Assembly (NCBI GenBank): GCA_024640185.1
Contig: JAHEFN010000123.1
Location: forward strand, 1 to 7,117
Source: Gemmatimonadota bacterium
Lineage (GTDB): Bacteria; Gemmatimonadota; Gemmatimonadetes; Gemmatimonadales; GWC2-71-9
DNA: 7,117 nucleotides
Direction of reading: 5' to 3'
Part shown: positions 1-5,244 of the stretch, piece after piece
How positions within the stretch are numbered: position 1 is the first letter of the stretch
How the letters are laid out: every line of letters begins with the position of its first letter
Notes under the pieces: model-generated
Told to the model about the DNA's origin: nothing
What the model saw: only the letters and a program-made list of their open reading frames with translations
Databases searched by the model: none
Made by a program: the position numbers and the translations under genes

Positions 1-30
1 CGCCCTCGTCATCAATTCGTGGCGCGATCA

Positions 31-177
31 TCACGGTGCAGGAGCCGACAACCGGTCGGTTCCCTTGGCCGCGAGGTGTACCTCGCTCGGCGAGGTTGGG
101 GTGACCGGCTGGCCGCAGGCTGCCAGCAGGGGGAGGCAGACGATCACTCCGAGGGGCAACTGAGTTCGGGATGGCAT
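31..177 (-). CDS. very small lipoprotein, 48 aa, function unknown
   Basis: The 48-residue product is mostly an export signal. It has a basic start (Arg4), a hydrophobic stretch at about residues 7-18 and a lipobox Leu18-Ala19-Ala20-Cys21, so signal peptidase II should cut before Cys21 and leave a lipidated peptide of only 28 residues, rich in Pro, Thr and Ser (GQPVTPTSPS). The start at 177 is chosen over an in-frame ATG at 246 because GGAGGG lies 8 bases before it and because the signal then begins at residue 1. The gene ends in two consecutive TGA codons (28-33), so simple truncation by a point mutation is unlikely. It diverges from the secreted protein at 420. Its size recalls entericidin-like or VirB7-like small lipoproteins, but no sequence motif supports either, and I do not recognise the family. 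Lipoprotein nature is fairly sure; function is unknown. Confidence 0.66.
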   Translation of the reverse strand: MPSRTQLPLGVIVCLPLLAACGQPVTPTSPSEVHLAAKGTDRLSAPAP

Positions 178-185
178 GATCACGA

Positions 186-191
186 CCCTCC
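186..191 (-). promoter_or_regulatory. ribosome-binding site GGAGGG of the 48-aa lipoprotein
   Basis: On the minus strand GGAGGG stands 8 bases before the ATG at 177. It decides the start in favour of this ATG over the in-frame ATG at 246, which would put 23 extra residues before the signal peptide. Confidence 0.65.
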
Positions 192-404
192 AGTGGGGAA
201 CAGGGGCACTGAAGGGGTACCAGAGCCAGGGTGAAGGGAGGTCCAAGGCCCAGTGAGTCCGACCTTATCGTTGCACGCCCCGGCGGTGGTGGGATCGGGG
301 GGATCCGGGTGTTCCGCTGCCACAAGGCCTTCCGCAGGGCCGACCACCAGTCCATCCTCCCGAGGCCGGGAGGCGCCACCCGGTCAGGACGCCGGAACCC
401 CCAA

Positions 405-410
405 GGGAGG
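405..410 (+). promoter_or_regulatory. ribosome-binding site GGGAGG of the 420 gene
   Basis: GGGAGG lies 9 bases before the ATG at 420. The spacer contains a tandem AGGATC AGGATC (408-419) that could offer a second, weaker Shine-Dalgarno pairing. The site supports 420 as the start rather than the upstream GTG at 231. Confidence 0.65.
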
Positions 411-419
411 ATCAGGATC

Positions 420-1187
420 ATGCTTTACCCCACGCTCACGAGGATCATGGTTGTCGGCTTCCTCGCCACGGCTGCCACGCCGCTGCTCCTGCCGTCGCAG
501 GGTCTCGAGACGGATGTCATGGTGCGCGTGCTCGCCCACGACGCCAAGCTGATCGGCAGTTCCGTGGGCGGGGCGCAGGTCACGATCACCGACGTCGCCA
601 CCGGCGAGGTGCTGGCCTCCGGGCTCACCTCTGGGGGGACCGGCGACACCGAGCTGATCATGAAGACCCCCCACGAGCGTCGGGGCACCTTCTTCGATAC
701 CGAGGGAGCGGCAGGGTTCCGCGCCACCTTTGTGCTCAGCCGCCCGACGGTGGTCGAGATCTCCGCCGTCGGACCGATGAACTATCCCCAGGCGAGGGCG
801 AGCGCCTCCAAGGTGCTGCTGCTCGAGCCGGGCGTGACGATCGACGGCAACGGCGTGGTCCTCGAACTCCACGGCCTGATCGTGGAGATCCTGGACGCGG
901 CTGCCGGGACGATGGCCGCCGGTGTCCCGGTCCGCGCGCGCGTCCGGATGCTCTGTTCCTGCCCGACCGGGCCCGAGGCCCTGTGGACCACCGAGCGAGT
1001 CGTGGCACGACTGATGGATGGGGATGCACTGGTGGCCGAGGCACCGCTCGCGTTCTCCGGCGAGGCGAGCGTCTACACCGGCACGGTGCGGCCGTCCCGG
1101 CCGGGTGCGTTCACGCTGGTGGTCGTCGCGGTCGACACCGATGGTGGGAACCACGGTGTTGCGTCGCGGCCGGCGCCGGTGAGGTAG
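420..1187 (+). CDS. secreted two-domain β-rich protein with a CxC motif, function unknown
   Basis: The product has 255 residues. A hydrophobic N-terminus (about residues 9-25) looks like a signal peptide or signal anchor, with no clean A-x-A cleavage site. Two β-rich parts follow. Residues 30-155 carry valine-rich strands (VMVRVLAHDA, AQVTITDVATGEVLASG) reminiscent of carboxypeptidase-regulatory or Ig-like folds, with a Gly/Thr-rich turn and a conserved-looking FDTEGAAGFRATF segment. Residues 160-250 form a second probable β-sandwich with MLCSCP (Cys179, Cys181) near its start, then a Trp, a YTGTV strand and a closing VVAVDTDGGNHGV strand. The pattern suggests a periplasmic or surface protein. 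The two Cys could form a disulfide or bind a metal, which is inference. I cannot assign a family name. The start at 420 has a good ribosome-binding site; the GTG at 231 would add 63 low-complexity residues before the signal. It converges with the pilT-family gene. Confidence 0.75.
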   Translation: MLYPTLTRIMVVGFLATAATPLLLPSQGLETDVMVRVLAHDAKLIGSSVGGAQVTITDVATGEVLASGLTSGGTGDTELIMKTPHERRGTFFDTEGAAGFRATFVLSRPTVVEISAVGPMNYPQARASASKVLLLEPGVTIDGNGVVLELHGLIVEILDAAAGTMAAGVPVRARVRMLCSCPTGPEALWTTERVVARLMDGDALVAEAPLAFSGEASVYTGTVRPSRPGAFTLVVVAVDTDGGNHGVASRPAPVR

Positions 1188-1212
1188 GCAGGGCGGCCCA
1201 CGGCCGCCCTGC
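1188..1212. terminator. perfect hairpin between convergent genes, probable bidirectional terminator
   Basis: Directly after the stop codon at 1185-1187 there is a perfect 10-bp stem (1188-1197 with 1203-1212; left arm GCAGGGCGGC). A further C-G pair inside leaves a three-base loop. There is no T-run on either side, so it is not a textbook intrinsic terminator. Its position between two converging genes, 41 bases beyond the pilT-family stop, fits transcription termination or 3'-end protection for both. Confidence 0.6.
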
Positions 1213-1219
1213 TCCCTGC

Positions 1220-1253
1220 GGGCCGGCCGGTGCGGCCGCCCCGGTGCCGGCCC
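1220..1253 (-). terminator. second GC-only inverted repeat at the 3' end of the pilT-family gene
   Basis: GGGCCGGC at 1220-1227 pairs with GCCGGCCC at 1246-1253, giving an 8-bp stem with an 18-base loop that touches the stop codon of the ATPase gene. The loop is itself GC-rich and can fold otherwise. In DNA this GC-rich such a repeat can arise by chance, and there is no T-run, so a termination role is only possible. Confidence 0.25.
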
Positions 1254-2353
1254 TACTGGAACTGCAGGTTGCGCTCGAAGTCGTCGGGGCTGGTCGCGGC
1301 CAACTTGGCGGTCTCGAGGGTGATGAGCCCCTTCTTGTGGAGCTGCATCAGGTTCTGGTCGAAGGCCTGCATGCCGTACATCGGCCCGCCCTCCTCGATC
1401 AACTTGGCGATCTCGAAGGTCTTCTCGGGGTCGGCAATGCACTCCTCGATCGCCGAGGTGTGCCGCATCACCTCCACCGCGAGGACCTGGCCCTGTCCGT
1501 CGGCCCGGGGCAGGAGGCGCTGCGAGACCATCGCCCGCAGCACCTCGGAAAGCCGCTTCCGCACCCCGAGCTGCTCGTTTGGCTCGAAGACGCTGGCGAA
1601 GCGGGTCACGCCGCGCACGGCGTCGGTGGTGTGGACGGTGCTGAGGATCAGGTGCCCGGTCTCGGCGGCCTGCAGCGAGACATCGACCGTCACCCGGTCG
1701 CGCATCTCGCCGATCAGGATGATGTCAGGGTCCTGCCGCAGGGCGGCGCGCAACGCCGGCTCGAAGCCGTCGGTGTCGGTGCCGACCTCGCGCTGGATCA
1801 CGATCGACTCGCGGTCCCGATGCAGGAACTCGATCGGGTCCTCGATGGTGATGATCTTCTTCTTCTTGTGCCGGTTGATGTAGTCGACCATCGAGGCCAG
1901 TGTCGACGACTTGCCGCTCCCGGTGGTGCCGGAGACGAGGATCAGCCCGCGGGGTTCCATGGAGATGTCGGCGAGCACCGGCGGAAGCCCCAGCGCCTCG
2001 AACTCCGGAATCACATCGGGGATGTTGCGCAGCACGACCGACAGGGAGCCGCGCTGGGCACAGAGGCTGGTGCGGAACCGTCCCAAACCGGGGACGGAGT
2101 AGGAACAGTCGATTTCGGTGAGGCGGCGGAGCATCTCACCCACCGTCTCAGGGGTGGCCTTGCCGGCATTGATCAGGATGTCGGTGGCGATTGCCGTCGT
2201 GTCGGCGGCGGTGAGCGAGGGGGAGCCATCGGTGGGCACCACCTCGCCGTGGACCCGCAGGCGGAATGGTCCCCCGGCGCTGACGTGCACGTCCGACGCC
2301 TTCCGCTCGTGCGCGAGGGTCAGGACCGACTTGAACGCGTCGAGAATCGGCAC
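1253..2353 (-). CDS. pilT: type IV pilus retraction ATPase, PilT/PilU family
   Basis: The 366-residue cytoplasmic hexameric ATPase powers type IV pilus retraction (twitching, DNA uptake). The N-terminal PAS-like domain (about 1-120) contains the typical RKASDVHVSAGGPFRLRVHGEV. The RecA-like domain has Walker A GTTGSGKS (142-149), the Asp box ITIEDPIEF (168-176), Walker B DIILIGEMRD (210-219, Glu216 catalytic) and the His box ETGHLILSTVHTTDA (231-245). Length is normal for the family. The PilT signature AIRNLIRE near the C-terminus is replaced by SAIEECIAD (300-308), and the end is PilU-like (GMQAFDQ, then ATSPDDFERNLQFQ), so it may be a PilU-type or second PilT paralogue. The GTG start at 2353 is chosen because GGAGG lies 5 bases upstream and residue 2 begins the usual PilT N-terminus. 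No other pilus gene is in the window. Family is certain; the T versus U choice is not. Confidence 0.94.
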   Translation of the reverse strand: MPILDAFKSVLTLAHERKASDVHVSAGGPFRLRVHGEVVPTDGSPSLTAADTTAIATDILINAGKATPETVGEMLRRLTEIDCSYSVPGLGRFRTSLCAQRGSLSVVLRNIPDVIPEFEALGLPPVLADISMEPRGLILVSGTTGSGKSSTLASMVDYINRHKKKKIITIEDPIEFLHRDRESIVIQREVGTDTDGFEPALRAALRQDPDIILIGEMRDRVTVDVSLQAAETGHLILSTVHTTDAVRGVTRFASVFEPNEQLGVRKRLSEVLRAMVSQRLLPRADGQGQVLAVEVMRHTSAIEECIADPEKTFEIAKLIEEGGPMYGMQAFDQNLMQLHKKGLITLETAKLAATSPDDFERNLQFQ

Positions 2354-2358
2354 GGCTG

Positions 2359-2363
2359 CCTCC
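2359..2363 (-). promoter_or_regulatory. ribosome-binding site that fixes the GTG start of the pilT-family gene
   Basis: On the minus strand GGAGG is followed by 5 bases and then GTG. The open frame continues upstream to 2824 without a stop, so this site and the family N-terminus decide the start. Confidence 0.7.
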
Positions 2364-2406
2364 GTGGACTGGTGACGGGGATCCGGCGGGTGCGGGGGAC
2401 AGGGGA

Positions 2407-2435
2407 AGGGTACCGGTGGCGATCCGCTGTCACAA
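2407..2435 (-). promoter_or_regulatory. candidate σ70-type promoter of the pilT-family gene
   Basis: On the minus strand TTGTGA (2430-2435, four of six consensus bases) is followed by a 17-base spacer and TACCCT (2407-2412, three of six). Predicted transcription would start near 2400 and give a leader of about 47 bases. Matches are modest, so this is a suggestion. It would allow expression independent of the upstream lipoprotein gene. Confidence 0.3.
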
Positions 2436-2468
2436 CCCGGCGGTGCGGGGCGCGGGTGGCAGCCGAGG

Positions 2469-2945
2469 TCATCGGCGCCGGTCGGCGCAGCCCCGCAGCC
2501 GCCGGAGGGCCGACCGCACGCCCCTGAGTGGCACGGTGAACTCGGCCAGGTCATCGGCGATGAGCCCCATCTGGGTCCGGAAGCGCATCGCGTCATGGCC
2601 CCCGCCCTCGAGCGCCCCGAGCACCCCGTCCTGGAAGGCGGCGGTGCCGAGGTCCGGCTTGGTGTAGCGATGGGTGGCGGTGTCGTCGGCGAAGCCCAGG
2701 AGGAAGTTGAAGGGGAGGAGCCACTCGGCCTCCTCCGCCCGCTTCTGGTAGAGCGAGACGTGCAGCGCCCCGTCGACGCAGGAGAGGCCCACCATCGCCG
2801 AGTCGGCACCATCGGCCAGGGCAAACTCGGCCGTCGAGGTGTTGGCGCCCGTGGTGGCGTCGTACTCCTCGATCACCCGCCAGGAGTCGGCCGTGCCGGA
2901 GCCGCCGCACCCCAACATGGCGAGCAGGATGGCGGCATGACGCAC
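2469..2945 (-). CDS. probable lipoprotein, 158 aa, possibly distantly VasI/TagO-like
   Basis: From the GTG at 2945 the product begins MRHAAILLAMLGCGG, a short lipoprotein-type signal with Cys13 as lipidation site; Met at -3 is unusual. The mature part starts near a Trp (WRVIEEYDATTG), has β-strand-like segments (TAEFALADG, AMVGLSC), and ends with TVPLRGVRSALRRLRGC. Cys56 and Cys153 could form a disulfide. This order (Trp, strand, xxC, central region, F/VPL-x-GL/V, terminal Cys) loosely resembles the T6SS-associated VasI/TagO family, but no other T6SS gene is present and the likeness is weak. An in-frame ATG at 3041 would add 32 Arg/Gly/Pro-rich residues before the signal and has no ribosome-binding site, so I prefer 2945, although that GTG has no clear site either. 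It precedes the pilT-family gene on the same strand by 115 bases. Confidence 0.6.
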   Translation of the reverse strand: MRHAAILLAMLGCGGSGTADSWRVIEEYDATTGANTSTAEFALADGADSAMVGLSCVDGALHVSLYQKRAEEAEWLLPFNFLLGFADDTATHRYTKPDLGTAAFQDGVLGALEGGGHDAMRFRTQMGLIADDLAEFTVPLRGVRSALRRLRGCADRRR

Positions 2946-3169
2946 CGGCCGGCCCGGGCCGCCGGGACCACCCCGGCCGGAACGGGAGATCCTGAGGGCG
3001 GTGCGCCTGGTGAAGAGGTATGGTTGGGTGGCGTTGGGCATGGCCGTGAAGATGTGGTGCGGCCCACCCGGACGCCAACCCCGGACGCCACGTCCCTCGC
3101 CCGGTCACCGCCGCCGTGGTTAGAATCGATGGTGGGACCCCGTCACCCCGAATTCACCCGGCAGGCGAC
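2946..3169. other. divergent intergenic region between lipoprotein and ligase genes
   Basis: If the lipoprotein starts at 2945 and the ligase at 3170, 224 bases lie between them. Several frames stay open here, as expected for GC-rich DNA, but none has a ribosome-binding site or a recognisable product. The only promoter-like element I see is TAGAAT at 3121-3126 on the plus strand. Confidence 0.4.
3121..3126 (+). promoter_or_regulatory. candidate -10 element of the ligase gene
   Basis: TAGAAT matches five of six bases of the σ70 -10 consensus, and AT-rich hexamers are rare in this DNA. Transcription would begin near 3133, giving a leader of about 37 bases. No recognisable -35 lies 16-18 bases upstream, so the promoter is incomplete on paper. 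Confidence 0.35.
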
Positions 3170-4708
3170 ATGCTCCTGCACCACCGCTTCGTCCACACCG
3201 CCAAGGCCCACGCCCGCAAGCCGGCCGTGATCGATCGCACCACCGGGACCCGCCTGAGCTACGGCAGGGCCCTGGTGGGTGCGTTGGTGCTTGCCGGTCG
3301 CTTCCGGCGCCTCGACGAGGGCTTCGTCGGGGTCATGCTGCCCACTTCCGCCGGCTGCATCCTTTCGGTCCTGGGGACGCTGCTCAGCGGGCGCACCCCG
3401 GTGATGATCAACTACTCCACCGGGGCGGAGGCGAACTGCCGGTACGCGCAGGAGAAGTGCGGCTTCCGGACCATCATCACCTCGCGCAAGCTGATCCGGA
3501 AACTCGAGTGTCCCGAGGTGCCCGGGATGCTGTTCCTCGAGGACCTCCTCGCCGAGGTGACGCTCCTCGAGAAGGCCGCGGTCGCGCTGCGGGCCCGCCT
3601 GCCGGCCCGCCTCCTCCTCCGGGACACCGCCGCCGACAGGGAGGACGCCCCGGCGGTGGTCCTCTTCACCAGTGGCAGCGAACGTGACCCGAAGGCGGTG
3701 TTGCTCAGCCACCGGAACATCGAGGCCAACCTGGAGGGGATCTCCGAGGCGATCGCCCTCAGCGCCGACGACATCTTCCTCGCCAACCTGCCGCTCTTCC
3801 ATGTCTTCGGCCTGACGACCAACCTCTTCCTCCCGATTCACCACGGCATGACCATGGTGACCTATGCCAATCCGCTCGACTACCGGACCATCTGCGACAT
3901 CATCCGGGAGGAGCGGGTCACCTTCGTGGTCGGGACCCCGATGTTCATGTGGGGCTACCTGCGGAAGTCGCGCCCCGGCGACTTCGCCACCTGCCGGATC
4001 GTGCTGACCGGTGCCGACAAGACCCCGGCGGCACTCCGGGAGGCGTTCCGCGAGCAGCACGACCTGGTGCTGCTCGAGGGCTACGGCTGCACCGAGACCG
4101 CCCCGGTGATCTCCTTCAATCGCCCCGACGCCAACCGGCCCGGCAGTGTCGGTCGGCCGCTCCCCAACGTCGAGGTCCGGCTCGAGGACCACGAGACCGG
4201 CCGCCCCTGTGCGGATGGCGAGATCGGCAAGATCCTCGTCAAGGGACCGAGCGTCATGCTGGGGTATTACGACGACTTTGCGGCGACCTCGCTCAGCATG
4301 CGCGACGGCTGGTACGACACCGGGGACATGGGGTACCGGGATGCCGACGGCTACCTCTGGCACGTGGGCCGACTCCGGCGGTTCATCAAGGTCGGCGGGG
4401 AGATGGTCTCGCTGATCCGGGTCGAGAACGTCCTCGAGGCGTGCCTCCCCGAGGAGGTCTCCTGCTGCGTGGTCGAGGTGCCCGACGGGGTGCGCGGGGC
4501 CCGGATCGTCGCCGCGCTGACGGCCGAGGTCGACACGGCGGGGCTCTCGAGGGCGATGTCGGCCGAGCTGCCCAACATCGCGCTGCCCCGGCAGTTCGTG
4601 GTCCTGCCGGAGCTTCCCACCATGGGCAGTGGCAAGATCGACTTCCGCCGCACCACCGCGCTGGTGCGCGAGGCGCTGCGGGGGGACCGGGGCACGGCTC
4701 GCCCCTGA
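3170..4708 (+). CDS. stand-alone AMP-forming acyl ligase, Aas-type acyl-ACP synthetase-like
   Basis: The 512-residue member of the adenylate-forming (ANL) superfamily activates a carboxylic acid, probably a fatty acid, with ATP and passes it to ACP or CoA. Visible motifs: A3 VLFTSGSERDPK (164-175), A5 GYGCTETAPVIS (304-315), A7 YDTGD (382-386), hinge GRLRRFIKVGGEMVSL (400-415) and A10 GSGK with catalytic Lys489. NLPLFHVFGLT, the RRF hinge in place of the usual KD, and GEMVSL closely follow the C-terminal acyl-ACP synthetase half of E. coli Aas. The PlsC-type acyltransferase domain of Aas is absent, and no acyltransferase is adjacent. The A3 loop is altered, reading SERDPKA where S/T-T-G-x-P-K-G is usual. 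I chose the ATG at 3170 because the family-like N-terminus begins there; an in-frame GTG at 3116 would lie upstream of the -10 candidate. The ribosome-binding site is weak (GCAGG, 4 bases upstream). Family is sure; the substrate is inferred. Confidence 0.9.
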   Translation: MLLHHRFVHTAKAHARKPAVIDRTTGTRLSYGRALVGALVLAGRFRRLDEGFVGVMLPTSAGCILSVLGTLLSGRTPVMINYSTGAEANCRYAQEKCGFRTIITSRKLIRKLECPEVPGMLFLEDLLAEVTLLEKAAVALRARLPARLLLRDTAADREDAPAVVLFTSGSERDPKAVLLSHRNIEANLEGISEAIALSADDIFLANLPLFHVFGLTTNLFLPIHHGMTMVTYANPLDYRTICDIIREERVTFVVGTPMFMWGYLRKSRPGDFATCRIVLTGADKTPAALREAFREQHDLVLLEGYGCTETAPVISFNRPDANRPGSVGRPLPNVEVRLEDHETGRPCADGEIGKILVKGPSVMLGYYDDFAATSLSMRDGWYDTGDMGYRDADGYLWHVGRLRRFIKVGGEMVSLIRVENVLEACLPEEVSCCVVEVPDGVRGARIVAALTAEVDTAGLSRAMSAELPNIALPRQFVVLPELPTMGSGKIDFRRTTALVREALRGDRGTARP

Positions 4709-4772
4709 GCGCCTCCTGGCATCCCGACCGCTTCACATCTCCTGAACACTCGCCCCGTAGGCTCCGGTGCAT

Positions 4773-4793
4773 CGGGTGGCAGGGCGCCACCCG
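4773..4793 (+). terminator. hairpin between ligase gene and the next gene
   Basis: CGGGTGGC (4773-4780) and GCCACCCG (4786-4793) form a perfect 8-bp stem with a five-base loop, 64 bases after the ligase stop and 31 bases before the next start. No T-run follows. It could end the ligase transcript or sit in the leader of the following gene; the sequence does not decide. Confidence 0.4.
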
Positions 4794-4824
4794 GCTGGCC
4801 TCACCCCCGCACAGGAGTCGATCG

Positions 4825-5232
4825 ATGCCGCGTGTTCTCCGTTCCCTGATGGCCCGTGTCACCCCGGTGCTGGTGGGGGGCATGCTCCTCGCCCAGCCGC
4901 TCTCGGCACAGGGTGGCCCCCCTCCCGAGGTTCGGACGATGATCGATGGGATCGTCTCCATGCTCACGGTGAAGGGGGACTCCACCCTGCGGAGCTTCGC
5001 CGAGCGCCACCTGAACCCTGACTACCGAGAGAGCTTCTCCGACGCCGAGCTCCTCGACCACCTCCGCGGGCTCCGGGCCGCCGCCGCCGATGCCGACGGG
5101 TCGGTCTCGGCCCGCGGCATGCCTGGTGACATCGTGGTCACCCTCGATCGGGCGGGAAAGGTCAGGATCCGGGTGGAGTTCAACGACGCCTTCCTGATCA
5201 CCAAGCTGGAGGCGGAGCCGGAGGGCGCCTAG
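4825..5232 (+). CDS. small exported protein, 135 aa, function unknown
   Basis: A clear Sec signal peptide runs from Met1 (basic Arg3, Arg6, Arg11; hydrophobic VLVGGMLLA; cleavage after Leu26-Ser27-Ala28, mature start Gln29). The mature part of about 107 residues starts with a helical segment (PPEVRTMIDGIVSML), continues with DSTLRSFAERHLNPDYRESFSDAELLDHLRGLR and ends in β-strands (DIVVTLDRAGKVRIRVEF, AFLITKLEAEP). This helix-then-sheet arrangement resembles the small NTF2-like or DUF-type domain often found in front of secreted serine hydrolases, here without a hydrolase; that comparison is inference. The start has AGGAG 7 bases upstream. The stop lies inside a 14-bp palindrome, and the NHL gene ends 12 bases further on the other strand. 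Likely periplasmic; the role is unknown. Confidence 0.82.
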   Translation: MPRVLRSLMARVTPVLVGGMLLAQPLSAQGGPPPEVRTMIDGIVSMLTVKGDSTLRSFAERHLNPDYRESFSDAELLDHLRGLRAAAADADGSVSARGMPGDIVVTLDRAGKVRIRVEFNDAFLITKLEAEPEGA

Positions 5233-5237
5233 GCGCC
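5224..5237. repeat. 14-bp perfect palindrome over a stop codon, between convergent genes
   Basis: GGCGCCTAGGCGCC is a perfect palindrome. The central TAG overlaps the stop codon of the small exported protein (5230-5232), and the gap to the convergent NHL gene is only 12 bases. It can fold as a short 5-bp hairpin with a CTAG loop on either strand. A bidirectional termination role is possible but the stem is short; it could also be a protein-binding site or chance. Confidence 0.45.
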
Positions 5238-5244
5238 GGTCGCT

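Larger units (their letters stand above)
178..419. other. divergent intergenic region
   Basis: These 242 bases separate two divergent starts (177 minus and 420 plus) and should hold both promoters. I found no convincing -35/-10 pair on either strand. The plus strand has TTGCAC at 271-276 with no matching -10. The minus strand has a TACCCC hexamer (214-219) with no -35 at a suitable distance. A short inverted repeat GGATC/GATCC around five G bases (292-306) is too short to interpret. An open frame starting with GTG at 231 continues into the gene at 420 but has no signal-like start. Confidence 0.4.

Noticed and set aside
292..306. Inverted repeat GGATC-GGGGG-GATCC
   Set aside because: Five base pairs only, with no positional relation to a gene start or end.
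231..419. GTG at 231 as start of the secreted protein
   Set aside because: It adds 63 Arg/Gly-rich residues in front of the signal peptide, whereas the ATG at 420 has a GGGAGG site at good spacing.
384..1442. Minus-strand open frame covering the 420-1187 gene
   Set aside because: The translation is an Arg/Gly/His-rich low-complexity sequence with no ribosome-binding site, and it runs across the terminator and into the pilT-family gene.
983..2527. Long plus-strand open frame opposite the pilT-family gene
   Set aside because: It lies antisense to a certain ATPase gene, its His/Gly/Arg-rich translation has no domain, and it starts inside the 420-1187 gene. It is a by-product of high GC content.
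2946..3041. ATG at 3041 as start of the 158-aa lipoprotein, with a TRRTAL twin-arginine-like motif
   Set aside because: No ribosome-binding site precedes it, and the Arg pair is followed by an Arg/Gly/Pro stretch and not by a hydrophobic core, so it is not a Tat signal.
3116..3169. GTG at 3116 as start of the ligase
   Set aside because: It lies upstream of the TAGAAT -10 candidate and adds 18 residues unlike the family; no ribosome-binding site is visible.
3949..4824. Upstream extension of the small exported protein into the ligase gene
   Set aside because: The frame is open by composition only; the signal peptide and AGGAG site fix the start at 4825.
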